Of a stretch of 64,000 nucleotides of DNA, positions 47,601 to 57,722 are shown piece after piece (position 1 is the stretch's first letter; every line of letters starts with the position of its first letter). This DNA is from Brienomyrus brachyistius. Taxonomy: Eukaryota; Chordata; Actinopteri; Osteoglossiformes; Mormyridae. The notes below the pieces were generated by a model, which worked only from the letters and a program-made list of their open reading frames with translations, was not told the origin of the DNA and did no database searches. The stretch covers positions 88,501-152,500 of the forward strand of contig NW_026042421.1 in the NCBI RefSeq assembly GCF_023856365.1, given 5' to 3'. A program made the position numbers and the translations under genes.

Positions 47601-50600
47601 AATTGGAACTGGGCGACCACGTTTCCCCCTGGTGACAATCCGTGTAAAGTGTCTGTAAAGTTTTCTTTCCACTTCAGACAGAGCCCAGTCCACATCCTGA
47701 TGTGGATCAGAGGTGTCTCTCGATAAAAATGCAGATAAGGGCATGCTTGCCACCTCTCCTTCCCTGCGCCGGTTAAAGAGAATGATCTGGGTCATACACA
47801 CCTTTGTAAGCTCAATCCAGGCTTTTACAGAGGGATTTTCATAGAGCGATTTGTACCAGTTATCCTGCATTTCATTGAGATATGCATGCATTTTTTGGAC
47901 ATCTTCAGTAAAGGGCATGAGAGTGGGCACATTCCACTTTGCTTCACTGATGTTCCTCAATGCAGTAGCTGAGATCATCTCATTCCACTTTTGCTGATGG
48001 ACATCTAGAGACTTACTGGCATTCTCAACAAGCTCTTTGTTGTTTGAGATTAAACCCTGAGCTTTTAAAAGTTTACTTACTTTAACCAAGGCATTTCCAA
48101 GTTTGTTTGCCAGTGATGGAATTAAGAACTTGTTTGTTTCACTGTCATACCCACATGTAAACTTGACAGCTTTGACAGTGTCCATGTAGTTCTTTGGATT
48201 TATGAAATCTTCCAATTTTTTTAAGGTGGTCACTTTGCTGGCATTGTAAATCAGCCTTCCGATTTCTCTCATCTTCTCTCGAACATACTGTTGATTCTTG
48301 CGTGATGGTCCACCTTTGTTTAACAAGTGCTGTCCAAGAGCAATAATGACTTGGTCATTTTTGATTATATCTGTGACTGGGTCAGGATTCATGGCACCGA
48401 TTACTCCCCACAGTTGTTTACTTACGTGTGAAGGCACAGGCCCTGTGTATGTACACATGGACTGAACACGGTTCTTTCCTGGTTTGGAGGTGACTGATCC
48501 GGGTTTAAGTTTACAATTATGCATATGCCGCCAAAGAACCTTTCTTGTAAAAAGACCTTGACAATATGCACAGTGCATGAATTCCTTTCCCTGCACTTCT
48601 TTATGAGGTCGCCTAAATGGCACTAGTTCCCCCTTTCCTGACTCCATTACAGCAGCATTGTGAGCATAATTTCCTCTGTTACGAATATAATCTAGCTGTT
48701 TTTTCCTCTCCTTGGAACCCTTTGGAAAGCTTAGAGCTTTAGCTACATCAGGTTTATTTTCATGTGCACCTTCTAGATGCCTTGCGATCTTAGAATATGG
48801 TTTAGAGCAATACAAGCAATAGTGTTTCTTGTTGTAAATTCTATTCCCTCCTCTTTTTTTTAATGCCTTAACAACCATGATGTCATTTACATTCTGACTT
48901 GAAGAGGGTTCTTCTTCTGCTCCAGTGACTTCAGATGCAAGGTTGTGGTCATCATAAGTCATTTTGTCTGGGGTTGTCGAGTCACAGACTTGGGAACTCA
49001 CTGAACCAGAGACATCAAGCAAATCAAAAGACTGATTCTTGGTCCTTAGGTTTTGTTTAAAGCTGTATTCACTTCTACTGTCACTTTCACAAGTGGTATC
49101 TGGAATATAATCATCATTACTCCCTGATGTGGAATCATAAAGTTCATCAGAATTGTCAGGAACAGCGTCTTTCATCTAAAAATACAACAAAGTAATAATT
49201 ATTCGATCAGTAAATTGTCAGAAATGAATTCAGCTATTTTGATAATAAATTAATCATTGATTCAGTTTAATTTTTGCAGGTTTTGTAAGTGTGATAACGT
49301 TTCTTTTCACCATATTATTTTGGATTTTGGACAGCTGATTTAACAAAGACATCTGATGACATCTTAGGTTCAAAGAAAAAGTGATGCACATTTTTCACTT
49401 CTCTCTGGTATTTTATAGACCAAATAATTTATCAATTAAGAATATAATCCAATGAATAATTGATACTGAAAATAACTGTTGACTGAAACAAAGTCCCAGT
49501 TTAGTAAACATTTTTTTTTTGGAAAGAGAACTTACTTCAATACTTTTAGTCCGTCTGAGTCTTGGTACAAAAACCTCATCTTCATTGGCAATCTGTAAAT
49601 ACAAGCAACCATATAAACAATATTTGAAATAGTAGTTTCAATTACAAAGTATCCTCTAGGAATCTGTGGGGAAAAAAAGTCATCTGGGAACACAGTCTTT
49701 GGCACTATAATTAGTGAAATTAAAAATAAAGAAAAATCTGGAAAAAGAAACTTTTCTAAAATGCAATTTAAAATATGCAATTAAGAAAATTGAACTGAGA
49801 ATTGTTATGGCCAAAATATGTTGGCTGACCAACTTGATTGCATTATATAAATATAAACAAACTTTGAATTTGTTGCCTGCAAAACACACAAAAAAGGCTG
49901 ACAAAGATGGGTCATGTTTAACCACTTTGTGAAAGACTAACGTTAGAGATTTATCAAAAAGTACTGTGCAAAAAGAACATTTTTCAAAACAAGATAGCAC
50001 AATACAGAGCCCATAGAGAATTGTATGCTTCCAACTTTGTTTAAGGAAGAACCATATATTAGTGTGATTTTCAAGTGTTGACAAACTTTTCTCCATATAC
50101 TGTATGTTTAATGCATCATATGCTTTCTGGGGACATTCCACACACAGTGTTACTGTTCCTTATGGGGACCAGTTCTGCCCAATTTATCACAAACATTTTG
50201 TAGTCACACACCAACTGCAGGTGTGTTGTGGGGACGTCGTGAGTGCCTAGAATACAGTACTTATTACCAAAGATAATGATCCCAGTGAAAGCTAAAAGCT
50301 AACCCCTAAAGTAGAGAAACATAAAAAGAGACACTAGAATTCAATCTGAAGCGATGGACATGAATGTACCTGTTGAGGTGTGTTGTTTGGTTCAGTAGCA
50401 TCATATATCGGAGTCTTTGAGAGGAGGGAAGGTCGAGAGTCGTCCGACCCCATGGCATTAGCTGTAATGCTGGTCGTCTGAAAACACATTTATAATGACA
50501 AATTCAGATAATGAAAACACTGAAAACAAATTGTCAATTTCAAGTAAATATTCCATAACATGCAGACAGACAGACTGCGTGTACAGACAAAATCTACAAG

Positions 50601-53600
50601 AAAAGATGAGATGCATGCCGACAATCATCAGAGGAAAGAAAAAATCAAATTCATTGTAAAATATCTTTTTCTGCCCAGTCCAGCTCTGTCAGTGTTCACA
50701 CATCTTGAATGAAAGACGCTTTGTGGGGACATTCCACACACAGTGTTACTGTTCCTTATGGGGACCAGTTCTGCCCAATTTATCACAAACATTTTGTAGT
50801 CACACACCAACTGCAGGTGTGTTGTGGGGACGTCGTGAGTGCCTAGAATACAGTACTTATTACCAAAGATAACGATCCCAGTGAAAGCTAAAATCTCACC
50901 CCTAAAGTAGAGAAACATAAAAAGAGACACTAGAATTCAATCTGAAGCGATGGACATGAATGTACCTGTTGAGGTGTGTTGTTTGGTCCAGTAGCATCAT
51001 ATATCGGAGTCTTTGAGAGGAGGGAAGGTCGAGAGTCGTCCGGCCCCATGGCATTAGCAAAAGACAAAATCTACAAGAAAAGATGAGATGCATGCCGACA
51101 ATCATCAGAGGAAAGAAAAAATCAAATTCACTGTAAAATATCTTTTCCTGCCCAGTCCAGCTCTGTCAGTGTTCACACATCTTGAATGAAATATGCTTTG
51201 TGGGGACATTCCACACACAGTGTTACTGTTCCTTATGGGGACCAGTTCTGCCCAATTTATCACAAACATTTTGTAGTCACACACCAACTGCAGGTGTGTT
51301 GTGGGGACGTCGTGAGTGCCTAGAATACAGTACTTATTACCAAAGATAACGATCCCAGTGAAAGCTAAAATCTCACCCCTAAAGTAGAGAAACATAAAAA
51401 GAGACACTAGAATTCAATCTGAAGCGATGGACATGAATGTACCTGTTGAGGTGTGTTGTTTGGTCCAGTAGCATCATATATCGGAGTCTTTGAGAGGAGG
51501 GAAGGTCGAGAGTCGTCCGGCCCCATGGCATTAGCAAAAGACAAAATCTACAAGAAAAGATGAGATGCATGCCGACAATCATCAGAGGAAAGAAAAAATC
51601 AAATTCACTGTAAAATATCTTTTCCTGCCCAGTCCAGCTCTGTCAGTGTTCACACATCTTGAATGAAATATGCTTTATGGGGACATTCCACACACAGTGT
51701 TACTGTTCCTTATGGGGACCAGTTCTGCCCAATTTATCACAAACATTTTGTAGTCACACACCAACTGCAGGTGTGTTGTGGGGACGTCGTGAGTGCCTAG
51801 AATACAGTACTTATTACCAAAGATAACGATCCCAGTGAAAGCTAAAATCTCACCCCTAAAGTAGAGAAACATAAAAAGAGACACTAGAATTCAATCTGAA
51901 GCGATGGACATGAATGTACCTGTTGAGGTGTGTTGTTTGGTCCAGTAGCATCATATATCGGAGTCTTTGAGAGGAGGGAAGGTCGAGAGTCGTCCGGCCC
52001 CATGGCATTAGCAAAAGACAAAATCTACAAGAAAAGATGAGATGCATGCCGACAATCATCAGAGGAAAGAAAAAATCAAATTCACTGTAAAATATCTTTT
52101 CCTGCCCAGTCCAGCTCTGTCAGTGTTCACACATCTTGAATGAAATATGCTTTGTGGGGACATTCCACACACAGTGTTACTGTTCCTCATGGGGACCAGT
52201 TCTGCCCAATTTATCACAAACATTTTGTAGTCACACACCAACTGCAGGTGTGTTGTGGGGACGTCGTGAGTGCCTAGAATACAGTACTTATTACCAAAGA
52301 TAACGATCCCAGTGAAAGCTAAAAGCTAACCCCTAAAGTAGAGAAACATAAAAAGAGACACTAGAATTCAATCTGAAGCGATGGACATGAATGTACCTGT
52401 TGAGGTGTGTTGTTTGGTCCAGTAGCATCATATATCGGAGTCTTTGAGAGGAGGGAAGGTCGAGAGTCGTCCGGCCCCATGGCATTAGCAAAAGACAAAA
52501 TCTACAAGAAAAGATGAGATGCATGCCGACAATCATCAGAGGAAAGAAAAAATCAAATTCACTGTAAAATATCTTTTCCTGCCCAGTCCAGCTCTGTCAG
52601 TGTTCACACATCTTGAATGAAATATGCTTTGTGGGGACATTCCACACACAGTGTTACTGTTCCTTATGGGGACCAGTTCTGCCCAATTTATCACAAACAT
52701 TTTGTAGTCACACACCAACTGCAGGTGTGTTGTGGGGACGTCGTGAGTGCCTAGAATACAGTACTTATTACCAAAGATAACGATCCCAGTGAAAGCTAAA
52801 ATCTCACCCCTAAAGTAGAGAAACATAAAAAGAGACACTAGAATTCAATCTGAAGCGATGGACATGAATGTACCTGTTGAGGTGTGTTGTTTGGTTCAGT
52901 AGCATCATATATCGGAGTCTTTGAGAGGAGGGAAGGTCGAGAGTCGTTCGGCCCCATGGCATTAGCAAAAGACAAAATCTACAAGAAAAGATGAGATGCA
53001 TGCCGACAATCATCAGAGGAAAGAAAAAATCAAATTCATTGTAAAATATCTTTTTCTGCCCAGTCCAGCTCTGTCAGTGTTCACACATCTTGAATGAAAG
53101 ACGCTTTGTGGGGACATTCCACACACAGTGTTACTGTTCCTTATGGGGACCAGTTCTGCCCAATTTATCACAAACATTTTGTAGTCACACACCAACTGCA
53201 GGTGTGTTGTGGGGACGTCGTGAGTGCCTAGAATACAGTACTTATTACCAAAGATAACGATCCCAGTGAAAGCTAAAATCTCACCCCTAAAGTAGAGAAA
53301 CATAAAAAGAGACACTAGAATTCAATCTGAAGCGATGGACATGAATGTACCTGTTGAGGTGTGTTGTTTGGTCCAGTAGCATCATATATCGGAGTCTTTG
53401 ACAAGAGGGAAGGTTGAGAGTCGTCCGGCCCCATGGCATTAGCTGTAATGCTGGTCGCCTGAAAACACATTTATAATGACAAATAAAAAAAAATGAGATT
53501 TCACTATTCCAAATACATAATACAAAACTAAGTATTTGATACTTAACCAGGTGACTGGTTGGACACAATGGACCTGCTGGTGATTTTTTGTACTTTGCTC

Positions 53601-56600
53601 ATTCATCTACGCCTTTAAATGGACTGAATGGACTCCTCTAAATTTATATTAGCAGCTGTTTTTTCAACCAAATGTAACATTTTTATTAAATAATTAGGAC
53701 TTGCATTTACTTCATTAGCTGTAATCTAGGCTGAAAATATTTTTCATATGACTATCAACATCACTAACTTTATTCAGATTGTAGGTAAATTTTCATAAAT
53801 AAAGGAACTAAACATTGGCCATATTTATTACTGGGTTCTTAAACACTGATCTTATCTAACAGCTTCTGAGAACATTAGCAACTTTGATTTGATTTTCTAG
53901 TGCCTCTTCCTCTGTTAGAAGATTGTCATTTATCTTAGAGGTTGATCATGGATTGCAGCTTCAGGTGATGCTAAGATAATTCTGATACTACTTGACTGAT
54001 TTTGTTTCTTTATGTATGTTCATTTTCATTCTTATTTTACCACGTCAGTTTTTTTTATTTAAATAGTGATAAATTTGATTAATATATACTCCATTCAATC
54101 ATAAGCCTTTCTCAAACATTCTGCAACACTACAATATATTCTGTACACTGTGTGACATACTTGTTTTCTCCATGGGCAGTCGTCACCTCCATAGTCATAG
54201 GAAATCTCTTCTCCTTCATTAATGTCATTTAGTGCAAACAGACAAAGGTGCGGGTTTCCATTCACATCAATTTTTTTCATCCTACAGTTTGGATGCCTGT
54301 GGTCATCATTAACTAGCCGCCCAAAGGATCCATCTTCTTTAGAGGCATCAATACTTAAAAAGATGGTAACATGAGAAAACAGGAAATAAAAATATAACAA
54401 TATATCACCACAAGATCAGAGTTTCTATTAATTTAGTATAAGGAGTATTATTTGCAAATTGAAGTCTTACCAATACATTTTCCCTCTCCACTTGAACGCA
54501 AACATAAATGCAGTACATGATGGGTGGTAAAGTTTTCTTCTTCTCTGGGATTCCGCATTATTTATCATTTCTCCCCTATATTCAACAACAAAATCTCCTT
54601 TGCAAATCAAACCCTTTGCAAATATACCACGGCCTGTAATAGACAACAAAACCATTTTTAATAAAATAGGAAAACCTATGCATTCTACCATTATCCAATT
54701 AGCCCTGGTCATGTGTTCAGGTCTGGGAAACCCGTTTTTAATGTTTTGTAAAAGAATCAATTATAATTTCAACCTAACACTCGCTGGCCTTGGTGAGTGT
54801 GTAAAATGTATATAAATGGGCTCATCGGTCATATACATGAACCTATTATGTGTATAAATTACCAAATCTTGCAGATAATTCATGCCAATTACACAAAAAC
54901 TGACCTTGACAGATGGTACCTCATGATACCCTAAAGTTTGCATTAGATGCTGATCAGATAATGATACAATCATTATCTGATCAGCATCTAGTGCAAAGCT
55001 TCAGTTTTGCATGCAAGTAATTATTAACTGAAAAATCATGTCAGACATCACCTTACCTTTCTCTGCATTGATGTACTTCACATCTAATTTCCATGTTTTG
55101 TCAGTCTTTGAAACAACGTAATGAATGGCATCCTTAAGTGGGCTGATTCGTGGTGGCATTTCAAACTGCTAGGAAATTATTAAAAATTAGTTTGACAGAT
55201 CTCGAATCGTAACTGAAAAGTTATTAACTAAATAGTATTTTTTTATTAGTTCTTATGTTCAGATACATCAAAAGCATACTTTCAAGATTTATCACTCTCT
55301 CAGGCTACCACTTCTGAAAATCCTTTAAATAACTGACGAAACTCAACTGTAAACCAAAATGGGGAACCTGATATTGTGTGGTACTAAAAAAAATGTCACT
55401 GTAGCCTAAATGTCTTATGGGGTTGTTTACCTTGCAGAATGGTAAATATACACCTTCGCCTTGAGGAATAGATATGTTCCCCGTTTTCCTGTACTCTGTC
55501 CTTTACTGCTAGTATAACCCAGCTCCTCTCTTACCATGCGCAAAGTTAGATGAGACCCTATCTTTCCAATACCCATCCATCCATCCATTACCATAATCTG
55601 CACTGGAGTCGCAGGGGGGACACAGACGGGGACCAACCCTGGGTGGGCGCCAACACACCACACAACTACAGGGCCAATTTAGACGCACCAACCAGCCTAC
55701 CCTGCACGCCTTTGGACTGTGGGAGAAAACCGGAGCCCCTAGATAACCCAAGCAAACATGGGGAGAGCGTGCGAGCTCCACACAGAACGGACCCGGAATC
55801 GAACCCAGGACCTTCTTGCTGCAAGGCAGCAGCACTAAACACTGCACCCTCTTTCCAACATATAGAAGTGAAATAAACTATATGTTTATTTCTTAAACAT
55901 ATACCTTCTATATATATTCTATACCTTCTTTTTTAGATGCAACATTAATTATGAACCTGACTGGTTCATAACACAGGACAGGCAACTGCAGGATTTTTCT
56001 TTTAAAACCGCATTGCATCGATCTTCTATACCAGTACATACACTGTCCATCTTCTATTCGAGCTCGTATAGCGTCCATCATATGTCTACATTATATTATA
56101 CTGAGTAACTGCGTGATGCAGACGTGCAGTAAGCAAGGGGTTGCAGAACATATCTTCTTTATTCTGCTCAATTTACATACCGGTTTAAGAACATACTATG
56201 CGTGCATGCTAATGACTGTTCTAATAAACCGTTCTACAGACTTATCACGTCTCAGCCGAAGTGTTTCGAGAATCAGATTAAAAGGAGCATCGATACATCA
56301 AACCACCGTGAAGCGCTTTAAAGATTACCAGTAGTACTACTACTACTATTACTACTACTAATAATAATAGGAACTAGGGAACTGTGCTTGGCCCAGGAAA
56401 CTGTGCACCAATATCCTCCAAAGAGGCTGAACCCGTCACTCACACCGATGACAATTTTCGCTCGATTTTTTGGGAAACCGAAAATGGCTATCAGCTAACT
56501 ACATTACATGAAGCTAGTTAGATATGTGGGTATTACACTAAGCATTCACACGCCAGCTACAGGACCCAATTTAATATATTAGTTTCGTCTTATTAACTTA

Positions 56601-56815
56601 ACCAATCTAGCACACTAGTAAATCTGATAAGGTGTATGTAAACTCAGCTGGCTAGTCAGCTAGCATTGTTATATATTATAAATAAGTATTAATTATAAAT
56701 AACGTATTAAAACACAAGAAATATAATCACAAACTTACCTTTCACTGTATTTGGTCGTGTAAAAGCAGTAGAATCTTCCTTTCGTCTATGTTTCTACTTC
56801 CCGTGGTGCTGAAAA
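44656..56815 (-). CDS. KMT5A-like SET domain fused to Crypton-type tyrosine-recombinase-like domain, 16 exons, about 1,227 aa
   Basis: Exons in transcript order: 5' UTR about 56,815-56,739; 55,168-55,057 (ATG at 55,159); 54,633-54,471; 54,353-54,161; seven repeat exons between 53,458 and 50,370; 49,592-49,536; 49,175-47,177; 47,081-47,013; 46,440-46,306; 44,879-44,656 (stop TAG). All phases agree and the CDS sums to 3,684 nt. Residues about 1-153 are a SET domain close to KMT5A/SET8, which monomethylates H4K20: EKGRGIFAKG, GDFVVEYRGEMIN, MYCIDASKEDGSFGRLVN, EEISYDYG. Residues 154-400 are seven copies of a 35-36-aa peptide. The 2-kb exon has two zinc-finger-like motifs (C-x2-C...H near 539-557; C-x2-C...H-x3-C near 621-640). 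It then has a YR-like core: NRRREGE, RGKRGRPVPILL, TSTRLRKHAATL, LGHDIRIHREFYR (candidate Tyr about residue 1,045). The end is basic (KRPWQQTEVQAVERHMNRF...YNRITAYKREIQRK). Start choice, expression and activity are inferred. Confidence 0.82.
45125..45805 (+). mobile_element. Tc1-like transposon remnant in the last intron of the fusion gene
   Basis: The ends ACAACCCTGATTTCAAAAAA (45,125) and the TTTATGGTTTACACAGAATT region near 45,785 match a widespread fish element. Positions about 45,352-45,480 encode FQQDNAKPYSARVTTVWLAG and LNWPACRPHLSPFENVW, the last catalytic block of Tc1/mariner transposases. Large internal deletions and stops make it inactive. Confidence 0.75.
46655..46865 (+). mobile_element. 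Tc1-like transposon 5' remnant in fusion-gene intron
   Basis: GATCAGGTATAACATTATGA, GTGAAGTGAACAACACTGAT and GGGCAAGTTCAATGATTAGA are the 5' part of a common fish Tc1-like element whose transposase starts with MGK. It is broken off by 46,865. Confidence 0.7.
50120..53482 (-). repeat. Seven-copy, 477-bp tandem repeat that multiplies one coding exon
   Basis: Exons (plus coordinates): 53,351-53,458 (108 nt), 52,874-52,978, 52,397-52,501, 51,920-52,024, 51,443-51,547, 50,966-51,070 (105 nt each) and 50,370-50,477 (108 nt). Spacing is exactly 477 bp except between the last two (596 bp). All are in phase 0 with donor CAG|gtacatt. The internal peptide has ILSFANAMGPDDSRPSLLSK then TPIYDATGPNNTPQQ. 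The outer copies start TTSITANAMG or ATSITANAMG. A few residues vary (GSDD, GPND, DATE, DSQP). The intronic part of each unit contains TTGTGGGGACATTCCACACA and ATGGGGACCAGTTC, related to the dispersed tggggac repeat. Units are almost identical, so the array is young. Confidence 0.93.
53483..54160. other. Intron between SET exons and the exon array
   Basis: AT-rich, with nothing recognised. Confidence 0.5.
55560..55860 (-). repeat. Dispersed fish repeat in 5' intron of the fusion gene
   Basis: Starts with (CATC)n and continues GTCGCAGGGGGGACACAGAC, TTTGGACTGTGGGAGAAAAC, CAAACATGGGGAGAGCGTGC and GGAATCGAACCCAGGACCTT. This is a very common teleost phrase series, here in reverse orientation. Confidence 0.8.
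56333..56370 (+). repeat. (TAC)n microsatellite
   Basis: Short TAC/TAA trinucleotide run. Confidence 0.8.
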
Positions 56816-57075
56816 CTCATTAATGGTCAGATAAAACTACACTTCGCCATAACGCAGCTCTCGTTTCACCATTTTAACAATTTTTTGAAAATATTAACAT
56901 AGCAGCCACTTTTTTACACACCTACATTTATTGTTTATTTAATCTTATTTATTTTACTCGAAAGATAAGTATTATAATTGCTTAATAGAACAAAACTTTA
57001 CGGTGCTCTTACCTCTCAAAGCTATTGCACATGCGCAAATCACGCAAACACCTCCGTTAAGTGGGCGGTACCGTG

Positions 57076-57083
57076 ATTTGCAT
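57076..57083 (+). promoter_or_regulatory. Octamer motif ATTTGCAT
   Basis: Perfect POU-factor octamer in a short GC-richer patch (57,020-57,160) that also has GCACATGCGCAAAT (NRF1-like) and GGGCGG. It could be a promoter fragment, but no transcript starting here was recognised. Confidence 0.3.
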
Positions 57084-57372
57084 AAATTAGGCTTGCAAAA
57101 TGTGTGTAAGGCTCGGCCAAGCCCCACCCCCAAAAAGTTCCGGTTCCTGACTACAGGTGGCAACATAGAGAATCCGTGTGAACCGTGTGATCCGATGAGG
57201 TCGTTCGTTATGGGCCTAAGCTAAAACTTTGTAAGGCACATATATACAGTCTCCCCAATATGTTTTAATGGTTTCCCTTATGGGGACCTAGATTTTTGTC
57301 CCCATAACGTTTTTGGTCCCCATAAGGTGACTGTGTATACAGATCAATGTCCCCATAAAGATAGGAATACCA

Positions 57373-57375
<3 letters not shown>

Positions 57376-57450
<75 letters not shown>
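57376..57450 (+). repeat. (AC)n microsatellite
   Basis: About 37 AC units followed by a short CT run. Confidence 0.95.
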
Positions 57451-57454
<4 letters not shown>

Positions 57455-57722
57455 TCTCTCTCTGAAGTGCTTTAAAAACCTAACGGATAAATTATTTTAT
57501 GTGCAAACTGGGAGGGGGCAACAAAAAGTCGCAAAACACACATGGAATCGATCCCCTCCCCCATCACAACCAACCCTCGGTGAACGAAACCAGAAAGTCA
57601 GTCATTGGCATCCCGGGTTCCGGACTTTGCTGAAATGCACGACCGGTGCGGGTTCTGGCGGGGGCTGACTGGGGGCAGGGGGGGTTGGCCTGGTGAGCAG
57701 CGCGGCAGTCGCCTTCCACGCA

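Larger units (their letters stand above)
56816..57722. other. Intergenic region: fusion-gene promoter side and clcn7 3' flank
   Basis: It holds the upstream side of the fusion gene (CGGGAAGTAG near its 5' exon is ETS-like). Further right are a GC-richer patch with a perfect octamer (57,076-57,083), a tggggac-type repeat (57,270-57,360) and a long (AC)n run (57,376-57,450). The clcn7 3' UTR should run leftward from 57,722. Confidence 0.5.

Noticed and set aside
50628..53568. Repeated 67- and 100-residue frames as a tandem gene family
   Set aside because: They are unspliced read-throughs of the 477-bp unit. They cross the good splice sites and are in other frames than the exon that fits the fusion gene.
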